From Niebla homalea (taxonomy: Eukaryota > Ascomycota > Lecanoromycetes > Lecanorales > Ramalinaceae), in NCBI GenBank assembly GCA_019925105.1, contig JAHGAU010000025.1, positions 682,001 to 746,000 of the forward strand: a stretch of DNA of 64,000 nucleotides. The letters are read 5' to 3'. The translations under genes and the position numbers were made by a program. This document shows positions 50,155 through 61,549 of this stretch, in pieces. The notes beneath the pieces are model-generated. The model saw only the letters and a list, made by a program, of their open reading frames with translations, had not been told where the DNA came from and did not search any database. Each line of letters opens with the position of its first letter. Positions within the stretch are counted from its first letter, which is position 1.

Positions 50155-50316
50155 TATTAAGAACGTAATAAGTATAATATATAATTGATAATAAGCTATC
50201 TAAGGTGGCTATAGATTTAAGTATACGTACGCCAAGACCCCCGCGGAAGCTACCCGCTATACTTATATATACCGTAAACCGTAATGCTATATACATATAA
50301 ATGCCGTTTCATAACA
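50155..50316. repeat. Right LTR, 162 bp
   Basis: Begins TATTAAGAACG (TG changed to TA) and ends TTTCATAACA. It differs from the left LTR only by transitions, most of them TG to TA on the plus strand, which is CpA to TpA on the other strand. Confidence 0.9.
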
Positions 50317-50404
50317 TCTTATAAGAATATCGGCATATAAAAACGATTGTAATAATATTTATTTATTATTTATATAAATATAATAGTATCCGTTATTAAT
50401 ATTT

Positions 50405-50645
50405 TTTTAAAAATATATTTTAAAATAATATATTTTTAAATAATACATTTTAAAATAATACATTTTAAAATAATATATTTTTGAATAATATATTTTAAAA
50501 TAATAATTTTTTAATTAATATATTCTTAATTAATATGTTTTTAATTAATATATTCTTAATTAATATGTTTTTAATTAATATATTCTTAATTAAAATATTT
50601 TTAATTAATATATTTTGAAATAAAATATTTTTAAATAAAATATTT
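50405..50645. repeat. AT-rich satellite between the two duplication units
   Basis: Irregular AATATATTTTAAAATAATA and TTAATTAATATATTC units, matching 43,713-44,094. Sub-blocks of 20 bp (AATATGTTTTTAATTAATAT-like) repeat three times at 50,520-50,600. Confidence 0.7.
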
Positions 50646-51139
50646 TAAAATAAAATTAAATATATTTTATATTTTATATATAATAATAATTTTAATATAA
50701 AAATATTATTTCTTAAATAAAATAATATTAAATAAATATTTATCCGAAAAATAAATATTTATTAATTAATTATATATTTTATATATATATTATATTTATT
50801 AAAATTTAATAATAATAATTATATTATTTTTTCTTTTTAATATTAAGTTTATTAAAAATCTTAAATAAAAAAATATTTTACGTAATTAAAATCTTAAATA
50901 TTAAAAAATCTTAAAATCTTAAAAAAAAACCCGTATTAAATATACTTATTATATTATCAGTTTTTTAATAATATTATAATTAAAGGTTTAAAAATATTAT
51001 TATAATAATTAATATTTTAAATTTTATATAAAACCGGGTAATAATTAATAATACTCTTATTAAAAAATGGTTTATAAAGCCTTTTTACGACGTTTTTAAC
51101 CTATAGTAAGCCGGGGCCTACCCAGAATAACCCTGTTCC

Positions 51140-53035
51140 GGGGGCTAACGGCCGGTTTGTTGACATTTTAATACGCTTATCCTTACTTTTACCTACCTTA
51201 CCTACCTTACCTACCTTATTTACCTCCCCTTTAATAAGCCCTTTAATAAAAGGTAATACGTAATGTCCGCATGCTTCAACCGGAACAGGCCCAAAAACAA
51301 CGTAATTTAAATAGGGAATATAAAAGGTAAATAAGCCCCTTAATAAGCCCTTTAATAAGAAATAACACGTAATACCCGTATACCCTAATAAAAATAAGTT
51401 TAAAAATACTGTGATATAAATAAAGAACCTAAGAGCCGGGTAAAGGCCTTTAACTGCACCCTTACTTATACCCTTACTTATACCCTTACTTATACCCTTA
51501 CTTATACCCTTATTTATACCCTTATTTATACCCTTAGTAAACCCTTCAGTAAGAGGTAACGTCCGCGGCCCGTATACTCCTACCGTAACAGGCCTAAAAA
51601 TACCGTGATCTGGATGGGGAATATAAGAGGTAAGTAAACCCTTCAGCTTACCCTTTATTTACCCTTCAGCTCACCCTTTAATAAGCCCTTTACTTACCCT
51701 TTAGTAAGCCCTTTACTTACCCTTTAGTAAGCCCTTTGTTCACCCTTTAGTAAGCCTTTTACTTATCCTTCAATAAGCCTTTTACTTACCCTTCAGTAAG
51801 AGGTAACGCATAAAGCCCATATGCCCCCACCGTAAAAGGCCTAAAAATAACGTAATTTAAATGGGGAGCGTAAAAAATAAGTAAGGCCTCTAGTAAGCCC
51901 TTTACTTACCCTTTAATAAGCCCTTTAATTACCCTTTAATTTACCTTTTAATAATAAGTGATATATAAAGCCCGTATATTCCTACCTTAATAGGCCCAAA
52001 AATACCGTAATTTAAATAGGGAATATAAGAGGTAAATAAACCTTTTAACTTACCCTTTATTTACCCTTTAGCTTACATTTTAATAAGCTTTTTATTTATT
52101 TTTTAATAAGCTTTTTATTTATTTTTTAATAAGCTTTTTACTTATTTTTTAATAAGAAATAACGCGTAAGGCCTATATGCCCCTATTATAAGGGGCTTAA
52201 AAACAACGTGATTTAAGTAGGGAGCGTAAGAGGTAAATAAGGCCTCCAATAAGCCCTTTATTTACCCTTTAATAAGCCCTTTAATCACCCTTTAGTTCAC
52301 CCTTTAGTAACAGGTAACGTATAAGGCCCGTATACTCCCACCTTAATAGGCCTAAAAATACCGTGATCTGGATGGGGAATATGAGAAGTAAATACCTTTA
52401 CTTATACCCTTACTTATACCCTTATTTATACCCTTACTTATACCCTTACTTATACCCTTACTTATACTTTCACTTATACCTTTACTTATACCCTTACTCC
52501 TCATTTATACCCTTAGCAAGCCCTTTATTAGGCCCCTTAATAAGAAATAACGCGTAAAACGCGTATGCCCCTACCGGAACAGGCTTAAAAATACCGTAAT
52601 CTGGATGGAGAATATAAGAGGTAAGCAAGCCCTTCAGTAAACCCATTATTTACCCTTCGGCTTACCCTTTAACAAGCCTTTTATTTACCTTTCAGTAAGC
52701 CCTTTATTTACCCTTTAATAAGCCCTTTACTTACCCTTTAGTAAGCCCTTTACTCACCTTTTAATAAGCCTTTTACATACCTTTTAGCAAGAAGTGACGC
52801 GTAAGTCCCGTATACTTCCACCGTAATAAGCTTAAAAATACCGTGATTTAAATGAAAAATATAAGTAATAAGTAAAACCTCCAGTAAGAAGTAACGTTTA
52901 CGGTTCGTACGCCCTTACCGTAATAAGCCTAAAAATACCGTAATTTAAATGGGGAATCTAAGGGCCGGATAAAGCATCTTATTTATACCTTTATTTATAC
53001 TTTTATTTATACCCTTATTTATACCCTTAAGCGAC
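51140..53035. repeat. Compound tandem array, unit 2
   Basis: Same two module types as 44,590-46,140, but with a different number and order of the short 10-12 bp units. The cores begin near 51,244, 51,355, 51,550, 51,797, 51,950, 52,150, 52,312, 52,540 and 52,793. The longest CTTATACCCTTA run (52,390-52,515) creates a false open frame translating to a YLYPYLYP repeat. The array ends, as in unit 1, with CTTATACCCTTA runs and a CGACGTTTATTTC motif. Confidence 0.85.
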
Positions 53036-53759
53036 GTTTATTTCTTATATATTTTTATAGTTATTACTTAAAATAATTATATTTTAATTATAAAACTTAA
53101 ATATTAAGTAAATACTTTATAATATTAATAAAATAATTAATAGATTAAATTTTTTTTTTTTTTAAATAAACTTTATTAAGTTTTTTATTAAATTTAATAA
53201 TATCGTATTTATTAAATTATATATATTATTTTGGATATTATTTATTAAATTATTTTTTAGAATTATATTAAATAAAATATATAATTTAATATTTATTAAA
53301 TTAATTTATATTTTATTATTTAATTATTATAAAATTTAATTATGTTTATTTATATATTTATAAAAAAAAAATTTATAAAAAAAAATATAATTTAATTATA
53401 AATTAAAATATAAATTTTATATATTTTTATTATAAATATTTATTAAAGTTATTAAAAATATTTTAATAATTTAATTTTATTATTTTAATTTTTAATTAAT
53501 TTATAATAATTTATAAGTTTTCTTATTAAATATTTCCTTTTTATATAATAAATATTAAGATAATAAAATCCTTATTTATTAATAAAATTATTAAATTTTT
53601 TATAATTATTTTATTAAATAACTTTATTATTTAATAATTAATTTAATTCTTTAATAATTATTAAAATATTAAATCTTATATTTTATTATTTATTATTTAT
53701 ATTTTTATATTAATTAATATTTTAATTTATATTTTTATATTTAAATAATTATATTAATA
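53036..53759. other. A/T-rich block between array and gypsy relic, unit 2
   Basis: Counterpart of 46,141-46,889, nearly pure A/T, lacking about 38 bases present in unit 1. No frame or motif of its own. Confidence 0.5.
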
Positions 53760-53772
53760 ATTATAAATATTT

Positions 53773-54147
53773 GATTGATTGATTGATTTATACTACGGAT
53801 CTAGTTAAGCTAATTCCGGCGTTCCTTAATACTCGGCTATTTAGCCTTACTAATAACCGTAAAAAACCCGATATCCATAATATTAAGAATAAAAACCGGT
53901 ATCTACCCAGTTTCTACTTACGTTTTAAGGGCTAAGAGCATTTATAACCGTTTAAAGAATAAAAATTTATTTATACGCTTTTTCTAAGAAAACCCATAAT
54001 ATTACGACTGAATCTACTTAAAGATTGCTTTTAAATTTATTGCTCTTCCGTTATTTTACGGGTTTATTTAATGCTAAAATTTTAAAATTCCGATTATACC
54101 ACTGAATATCCTCACCGACACGTGTGCTATTGTCACCTTATTCGTAC
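53773..54147 (-). mobile_element. LINE-A 3' fragment (375 bp), hardly RIP-mutated
   Basis: The plus strand shows GATTGATTGATTTATACTAC and then the complement of the LINE-A 3' end. It is flanked by a 13-bp target duplication (ATTATAAATATTT at 53,760-53,772 and 54,148-54,160). Unit 1 has the empty site near 46,905. Compared with the minus-strand copy at 14,579-14,950 it keeps many C and G (for example CACCGACACGTGTGCTATTG). It is a typical 5'-truncated LINE insertion and the least mutated LINE sequence in the window. Confidence 0.9.
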
Positions 54148-54164
54148 ATTATAAATATTTAATA

Positions 54165-54493
54165 ATTTATATTATTAAAATTATAATATAATTAAAAGCT
54201 TTTTTTAAAAATAAATAATATTTTATATATTTTATTTTTAATAATAATAAATAATTAATAAATATAATTTTATTTTTAAATAATAAATTTCGTTTTAATT
54301 AAATTTATAAGATAAATAAATTATATATATATAAATATATATAGTATATTATAATTATATAATTAATTATTAAAGAATATTAAGAAAACGGATTTCTTAA
54401 TTATTATTTAAAAGAATATATTCCGATTAATTAATATATATATACGTTTATTTTTATTGTCTTTATAATTTTCTTATAATTATATTTATAATA
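54165..54493 (-). repeat. Gypsy 3' LTR, strongly RIP-mutated
   Basis: Aligned to the 5' LTR, nearly all differences are C-to-T or G-to-A. The start TGTTACGGACATGG reads TATTATAAATATAA at 54,493. Lacks about 30 bases present in the unit 1 copy (around 47,000-47,030). The outer end is blurred by the adjacent LINE-A insertion. Confidence 0.7.
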
Positions 54494-54609
54494 ATATCCC
54501 CGGATAAATAAGAAAAGATTAATATTTTTATTATTATATTATTTTAAAAAAAATATTTATACGTTATAATATTTAAAAAGAATATTAATATTTAAATAAT
54601 AATATTATT

Positions 54610-54690
54610 AATAAAATAAATAAAAGCGGGTTAATATTTATATTAAGAAATATAATAAATAAAAACGGGTTATTATTTATATTAAGATAA
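54610..54690. repeat. 39-bp minisatellite, two copies (unit 2)
   Basis: Same unit as 47,402-47,672 but only two copies. Confidence 0.75.
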
Positions 54691-54899
54691 AATAGTTTAT
54701 TTGAAATTATTAATTAAGTTTTATAAATGCTTAAATTATAATAATATTTATTATATATTATTTTTAAAGTTATATCCGATTTATTAAATAAAATATTAAA
54801 TATTAAAGTTACGTTTTTTTTTATATAATACGTTTATTTAATAATTATTTAATTTTATATTTATTTAAATTTTTATTATTTTTTATAAATATAAATAAT

Positions 54900-57800
54900 A
54901 AATATATAAGCTATAATTAATTAAATAAATTAATATTAAAAATTAAATATAGCTTAAGTTAAATAATAATAAATAATAAATATGTTTTTTAATATTTAAA
55001 TATATTTAATTAATATATAAAGCGTTTAATACGTTTAAGTACTTTAAAAAAACCTATATATTATTATTTATATTTTAAATTACCTTTAATAAATAAGATT
55101 GAATATTTTTTATATAACCGTAATAAAGTAAAGTCGTTTTCTCATAATAATATCGGCGTATAAAAACGATCGTAATAATATTTATTTATTGTTTATACGA
55201 ATATAATAGTATCCGTTATTAAAATTTAGAAGATGAAAAAGCGTATAAATAAAGTGGTATTTAGAAGGTCTAATACTTTTAAAAGTATAAAGCCGGATAA
55301 TATTTCGTTTAACGTTTAAATAATAACGGATAATAAATTATTTAAGATAAACTAAATCGTGGATAAGGCTTACGGTTATTTAACAGGATTATTTATTATA
55401 TATATTATGAAACGTAAGGCGATTTTTACGGTCTAATTAATACGTTCGCTTATACCGTTTATTTATAAATAATACATTATCGAATATAATAGATCTACGG
55501 TAAATCGCTTAAAAAATACTTTTTATAATTACGATGAGAATTTTTTATCCCGATTAAATAGAATTATTTTAAATAAACCTTAATTATCGATTTTAAAACG
55601 TTCGATTAAAAAATCCGTTTAATTAAATACTTAGAACGTACATCGATTTAGGATAACGGTAATACGCTTCGTGAATTTGTCCGTAACGGATAATACGATA
55701 TTTAATATTTTTTTATATATATATCCCGTAAAATTAATAAATAATATTATCATGCAATCGATAATTAACGTATAAAATAATTATAGAATAGTATAAATAG
55801 GCTGAAAATTATTATAAGGATTATACCGGCGCGTTTAATAGATTAAATATATAAAATAATATTGAATATAAAAACGAAAATAATACGCGAGCAGGTAAAT
55901 ATATTAAAATACCGAAATAATTTTAAAATACTTTTAGTAGCTAGGGTATATTATACTATATATAATATTAAAGACGTCTTTAATTATATTGGTAAGGATA
56001 TATAATCTCTGCAGGCCTAATAGCTTATTTATATAATAGATTAGGTTATTTTGCGTAAAATCCCGAGGCGTTCGATTATTAAACGGGGATTAATATTTAT
56101 AATAGCGTCGTTTATATCTGAAGTAAGAGCTGTAATAGCTAAGGGTACTAAGGAATCCGCTTGCAACCTAAAGCCTTATTATACTATAGGTATAAGTGCT
56201 TTTAAAATAGGTGTTTCTGCTATAAGGGCTATTTTTATCTTTAAAATATTTTTTAATTCGTATATATATATTAATCTAAGGTAATCCGCAGGTATATATA
56301 GTAAATGGAGTTTACTCCCCCGTAGAAACGGCAATTTGGCAGCGTCCTCGCGCGGTAGATTATCGTTTTGTCGTAGTTATATATCGACCTTTATCCAGAA
56401 AAGGTCCTTTTTGTACCTATTAAGGACCTTAATTAAAAAGGAAAACAATATCTCGACTATAATAGCAAAGAATAGGTATTCTGAATATAGGCTATCTAAT
56501 TTAAACGTTCGTTTAACGCATTATTATTAAGACTTGTAAAACGGGATAGTATATCGGATAAAATATATAGCTTCCCGGGCTTATACCGTATATTTAATCG
56601 AAATTATTATAAGAACTATAAAGAACGTACGTAGCGATTATTATTTCTGACCGTAAACGTAATATTAATAATCGATATTTACTTTATTATATTTACGATT
56701 GCGGAGTAATCGGTTTAGATTATAGTTAAATATTTCGATAAATTAGTTAAATACCTGATTTTCTTAATTACTTATACGAACCCCGTAATCTTAAGTTTTA
56801 TTAGTTAGTAATTTATTTCGGTAGGAGATAATAGTTTGGACAAAAATATAATAAATTTAATCGCTATCCGGATAAACTATTTGCTTAACTAAATAATATA
56901 CCTTTTTTTGATATAAAAATTTACCGTATTAAGACCGAAACGTTTAAATACGTTTAACTCGATCTATAGAATTCGATTAATATTAAAGTAAATAAGGATA
57001 CCGGGGTATAATAAGGCTTTTTATAAAGAACGAAATAACTTTCCCTTTAATAACGTAATAATCAATAAATAAGTAATAAAGGAACATATTTTACGTTTAT
57101 TATCTTTAACGTCCGGATTATTCTTAAATAAAAACGTTTTTAGTTTTTATAATAACTCGGTACGTTATATATAGTAGATAACGCGATTTTATAAATATTT
57201 AGTAAAATTAAAGTAATATTTTAAATCTCCGAAAATATTTAGGTATTTTGTAAAACGAATTATAATAAGCTTTTCGTCCGAAGTAAATAATTTTAATAAA
57301 TTAACCTTTTATCCGAATAGCGAAATATTAAGATATCCTAAAAACGTCTTAATAAATAATAGCGATATACTATATTTTTATAGGATAGTAAATAATTTCC
57401 GCAAATAAATAATATATTTTAATAGCTTTTTTGATTTAGTTATAATATTATCGATATATACTTTAATAAAATTTTTAATCGGACAGAGTATTTTATCGAT
57501 TTTCCGTTAAATATAAACGACCGAATTTAAATATTTTATAATTAGTATATTGAACGTTTCTTGACCTTTATACGTAATTATAGTAAGTAGGTATTTGGTC
57601 GAGGGATACGCGCGCTATTAGTAAAAGAAGGATATTATATTTATAATAGAAATATATTTATAGCTTATTAATCGTGAAATTACCTCTGACTATAATAGTA
57701 TAGGATAGGTATCCGGCATAAATAATTCGTTTAATTTACAAATATCCACGACCGCTCGTTTTTTGCGGCCTATAAATATATTCTTTTAAATTATAAATAT

Positions 57801-59300
57801 AGGGTAACTAAAAGGTATTAGCTATTCCGTAAAGGATAAACGTCCTTATTCTTAGAATTTATTAAATATGTAATCGACTATTTCGCGATCTTTAATTCCA
57901 AATAAATATATCTTTATCTTACTATTTATCCTTAATTCTTAATTAAATTTCTGAGATAACTTTATTTATTTTTCTTTAAAGATTTTAGTAAATCCCGTAT
58001 TTTATTATACGGATAAGAATTTAGAGATAAGGTTTATAAACGAGGACCTCGTTAATTAATTACCGTAGACTATAATTTTATTATTAAGTTGCTATTTATA
58101 AATATCCGTTATAGATGCTTCGGTAGGACAGGTAGTTATTAAAAAAGCGGCTATAATAACTAATTCTTTGATTTAACTGGTCTTACGTCGTATTTTCTAA
58201 GGTAAATACCGGGCTAAATCGATAACGTCGATTTGAAAATAGTTCTTTTCGTCGATTTTATTAATCGACCCTAGGACGTATTTACGTTTAAGGCGGACAG
58301 GAAAATCAGATTCGTTTTTAATAAGTACTTTTCCAAATAACTAATCGATTAAGTAAATATATAGGGATAAAGTCCGATATTATATTAACTTAAAAATAAA
58401 GTTTCGGTCGGGTATATTTAAAATACTTTTAATAAGTAATATTTAAGATAAATAAAGTACTATAATATCAAAATCCTTTATTTAAATAAGCGTACTAAAG
58501 TATTCTTTACGTTATTACGTAATAATATCGATTTACGTAATATAGCTTTTAATGATAGCCTATCCGCGTTTAATATTAAGGATAATACCTTTTAGGCCGA
58601 TAATATCGTTATTAACTGATATTTTTATCCGTAAGTTATCGATTAAATAAAGTTCTCGTATTAAAAGTTCTCGTATTAGACTAAAAAGCACCGATTAGCC
58701 GTTTTTCGTACTAGGTATATAAAACGTAATAGTAATATATTTATTAATATTATAAAAGGATAAACCGATATTTTTAATTCGTAATAAGGTTTTTATTTTG
58801 TTAACTTATATGTTAAATAATTAATCGGATAGCTATTCGCGATCGATAAAACTAGTACCGTATCCGTTATCCAAAAATATAAAAATATTATCTAACTCGG
58901 ATATAAGCCGTATAGCTACTTTTGCATAGTTCTAATTCCTGAAACCTAAGTTAATATTTATATTATTAATTGACGTAATAGACAATACGATTAGGGTATT
59001 TGTTAATACCAAATTTGCTTATATAATAAGGTTTTTTTTTCTATATTATCTGGCTATTTATTAAACGGTTTTAGTTTTATCTTTTCGGGATAATTTATTC
59101 TTAAATATTTATAAAACTTCGTTTTTAACGGAAAAAACGTATAATAATTATCGTATTCTACGGCAAAACCAATAAATCCTACGAAAGCCTTATAATAGTC
59201 CTTAAGCGGAGCTAAAATATAATAATATATATTATTGTTAAAAATATTTTATCTAAGGTAATTATCTTATCTATCCGCGTTATCCGGATACTAATCTTTA
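54900..59300 (-). pseudogene. Gypsy Pol (reverse transcriptase, RNase H region, integrase), broken
   Basis: Minus-strand landmarks. The reverse transcriptase starts near 57,900 with REIVDYIFNKF, then RAVVDICKLNELFMPDTYPI at about 57,760-57,700. The catalytic block VYIDNII at about 57,461-57,447 has Asn for the second Asp. FIIINIISFFYQ-like sequence at about 57,650 has Asn for the first catalytic Asp. Integrase: QRLYIPTNIIKDVFN and ILKLFRYFNIF at about 56,000-55,880 (zinc-binding region), then NGISERIN-stop-TVKIALRF at 55,460-55,410, matching the TDGxSERTNQTVE signature. The C-terminal part YIGFFKVLKRIKRFIY at about 55,060-55,010 lies in the duplicated segment. RNase H should lie at about 57,000-56,300 but I cannot fix its residues. 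Plus-strand open frames at 56,051 and 56,336 are shadows. Confidence 0.8.
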
Positions 59301-59369
59301 TGTTATTTTTAGTTATTTTATTATACTTACTTAGTATCCTTAGTATTTTTTTGCTTTTACGTATTATCG

Positions 59370-60760
59370 TTTTTATTATCCGTATAATACGTACGAACTA
59401 GTTGCTTATAGTTAAATCGGCCGCGATCGTTATATTTTCCGCCTTTTGCGTTTAAATAATACCGTCCCCGTCCGTTATAATTGCTGCTGTTCGACTAAGG
59501 GGTCGAAGCGGACGCGTTCGGTACCGCGGTAATTATAAGAGGTTATCTCGTTGGACCCGCTGGGCTAGCGATCTGCTACTAGGGACGTAACTAATATATA
59601 TAAGGTTAATATACCTGTCATAAACGGTTATTATTATTCTAATAGTTATTTTAGTAATTGGATTAATAAAAAAAACCCTGAAAATTATTATAGCGTTAAT
59701 TACTATTATAACCGCAACCGTAACCTCCGTAGTCACTATAGTTCAACTAAGAGTAAAAGCGATCTTAATATAAACGATATTCTCGTCCTTATCCGCGGAA
59801 TAAGACGTTGTTATATTAACTTTTACCTGTTAATATATCTCTATAAAAGGCGTTAATATTAATAGAAGGACGGGACGTCGTTCTGCCGTAGAAATCTTCC
59901 TAAATCTTTTGTTTCCTTTCGATTTTCTATATAAACGATAATAACGTCGATATCTCGTCCGATTTATTAATCTTATTACGAAAGGCGGTATTTATATTTA
60001 TTTATACTTATTTTAGTTATTATGAGATAAAGCTAAAATCTATATGTTTTATATAATTAATTATTTATTATATATAGTTAATAAGCTTTTTATTAGCTCG
60101 GACATCTAATAACGAAAAGCGTTTTATAGTTAATATTAATATTATTATAATATAAAATAGTTTCAATCGACGCTTTAATTAATTATATTATTTCGAAATA
60201 ATATACGGTTTTAACGTTAATCTCTTAAGCTTTATTAGTTCGGAAATATACTATATAAGCGTATATCCGCATAAGCAAGAATTTAAATTATTACGGACGA
60301 CGTTTTTTTGTAATATTAATAAGGTTTTTAATCCGCTTAATAAATAAATATACGTTACGATATTAAATATTTTTTCTTTCGCGGATTATTAGTTTAGTAC
60401 CGTAACTAATTAATATCTTTAAATTAAAATAATTAATATCCTCGGGACGTTAAAAAGATACGTTATTTATATTAAGATTAGGTAGTCCCGTTTTCCCGCG
60501 TTTTCCGCGTTATCTTATTGGACCTAAGGGTCCTATTAAAGCCTACTGATTTTGATTTCGGCTTTTCTTTCTAATTCGATCGATTATAGCGTTAATCGAT
60601 TTTTTCATTATCTATTTTAACTTAATTTCGTTTATAGCGGGAATTATAGCGGGAATTAATTGGTCTATTTCCGCAAAAACTATATTACCTTGATCGGGAC
60701 GATTTTCTGGACTAATAAAGTATTAATAAATAGCTTCGTTAGCTATTATTATAATATTTA
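59370..60760 (-). pseudogene. Gypsy Gag, broken
   Basis: On the minus strand the frame shows GPLGPIR-stop-RGKRGKTG (about 60,520), then FRPEDINYF-type sequence and YRNVYLFIKRIKNLINIT (about 60,440-60,330), as in gag proteins of ascomycete gypsy elements. The C-terminal part is rich in Gly, Asn and Tyr (DYGGYGCGYNSN and YNNFQGFFY, about 59,730-59,640) and ends in basic RGG-like sequence, SNYNGRGRYYLNAKGGKYND at about 59,495-59,430. Its role would be RNA packaging. Several CAA/CAG codons have become stops. A 67-codon open frame at 59,533-59,736 is a different frame over the same DNA. Confidence 0.72.
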
Positions 60761-61279
60761 CTAATATTATTGCCGTAAACTAATCTAATATTAATATAAA
60801 ATCTGTCCGGGTACAAAATATAGGGTTAATCGGAATAGTTAAACGCTCGGGAGATTGCTTAGGCTTAGAAGATCGTTTAGGAAACCGTTTAAATATATTT
60901 TTAGCAAATCGTGGTTTAAAATAGAATAGATAATACTAAATAATCTTAAGGTTAAAAGCACGAATAGCTTTTTTAATTAAGATTCATCTATTGTTTAATT
61001 CAATAGATACATAAACCCTATTTGTCCTTAACTGCGTATTAAAAATCTAATAATTAAATTCGACGATAATATTATTTCAGGCGGACGTAAAGAATTATAT
61101 ATAATATAAGCAATACGTCTTGCTAAATCTTGGCCGATATATTGCTTAACGTAGGTATACTTTATTTATCCAAAATCGAATAGCTAAAATACAAGTATTA
61201 GTATATCCTTATTTAAAATGGCTAATATAGACTAATTCTTATTTATAGCGTATAATTAAAGAATAAGGATAAAGAAAAA

Positions 61280-61501
61280 TTAAGGCAAAATCTTAACGAA
61301 AAAGTGGGCGATAACTGTTATTTGTAAGTTTTGTTCCGAAAGTAAGGTAAATGCTTTTTTTGTTAAGCTAAATAGTAACTTACTAAGCATTATCCGAGAA
61401 CTTTTACCGTTCTTAGGCGAGAACGCTATTTTAATATTATCCCAATTTAAATCGATAGTATTAATAGCGATAAAATAGGTATATTTGCTGTCCGTTGGCA
61501 A
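61280..61501 (-). pseudogene. Open stretch of 74 codons between gypsy 5' LTR and Gag
   Basis: Reads LPTDSKYTYFIAINTIDLNW onward to SEQNLQITVIAHFF and a stop, without an ATG. It lies just inside the 5' LTR and is not in obvious continuity with Gag. It may be a 5' extension of Gag or leader sequence. I do not recognise it. Confidence 0.3.
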
Positions 61502-61549
61502 AGTAAAAAGTAATTAAGGCTATTAATAGCTAATCCTCCTTTTAATAAT

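Larger units (their letters stand above)
48125..50316. mobile_element. Small LTR retroelement (2.2 kb, 162-bp LTRs)
   Basis: Two direct repeats of 162 bp bound 1.87 kb of internal DNA. The ends follow the TG...CA rule: the left LTR starts TGTTAAGAACG and the right LTR ends TTTCATAACA. A 5-bp target duplication TCTTA lies at 48,120-48,124 and 50,317-50,321. The uninterrupted sequence survives in unit 2 near 55,140 (TTTTCTCATAATAATATCGG). The internal part is too short for gag-pol and shows no protease, integrase or reverse transcriptase. It is either non-autonomous or internally deleted. Neither a primer-binding site nor a polypurine tract is clear, so orientation is open; the best decayed frame is on the minus strand. 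Confidence 0.9.
44095..50400. repeat. Segmental duplication, unit 1 (carries a 2.2-kb LTR element)
   Basis: The unit aligns in direct orientation with 50,650-55,219. In order it contains an AT-rich leader (44,095-44,590), the compound tandem array (44,590-46,140), an AT-rich block (46,141-46,890), a gypsy 3' LTR relic and the 3' end of that gypsy element. The LTR element 48,125-50,316 is inserted in it. Both units contain GACATTTT-ATACGCTTA at the start of the array and end at the same GTATCCGTTATTA. Differences are mostly transitions plus array-length changes. Confidence 0.88.
50650..55219. repeat. Segmental duplication, unit 2
   Basis: Direct repeat of 44,095-48,124 plus 50,317-50,400. It holds the compound array (51,140-53,035), an AT block, an inserted LINE-A fragment (53,773-54,147), the gypsy 3' LTR and the gypsy 3' internal end. 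It lacks the small LTR element of unit 1. At 55,219 the shared sequence stops, and unit 2 continues into the full gypsy pol while unit 1 ends. Confidence 0.88.

Noticed and set aside
51440..51535. Telomere-like repeats (CTTATACCCTTA runs)
   Set aside because: The common fungal telomere unit is CCCTAA; the unit here is 12 bp and lies inside a compound array that is duplicated internally. It is not a telomere, although a subtelomeric origin remains possible.
52363..52557. Open frame of 64 codons with a YLYPYLYP pattern
   Set aside because: Direct product of the 12-bp CTTATACCCTTA repeat; not kept in unit 1.
56051..56530. Two plus-strand open frames of 77 and 64 codons
   Set aside because: They lie antisense to the gypsy pol gene, whose minus-strand frame has recognisable reverse transcriptase and integrase motifs on both sides.
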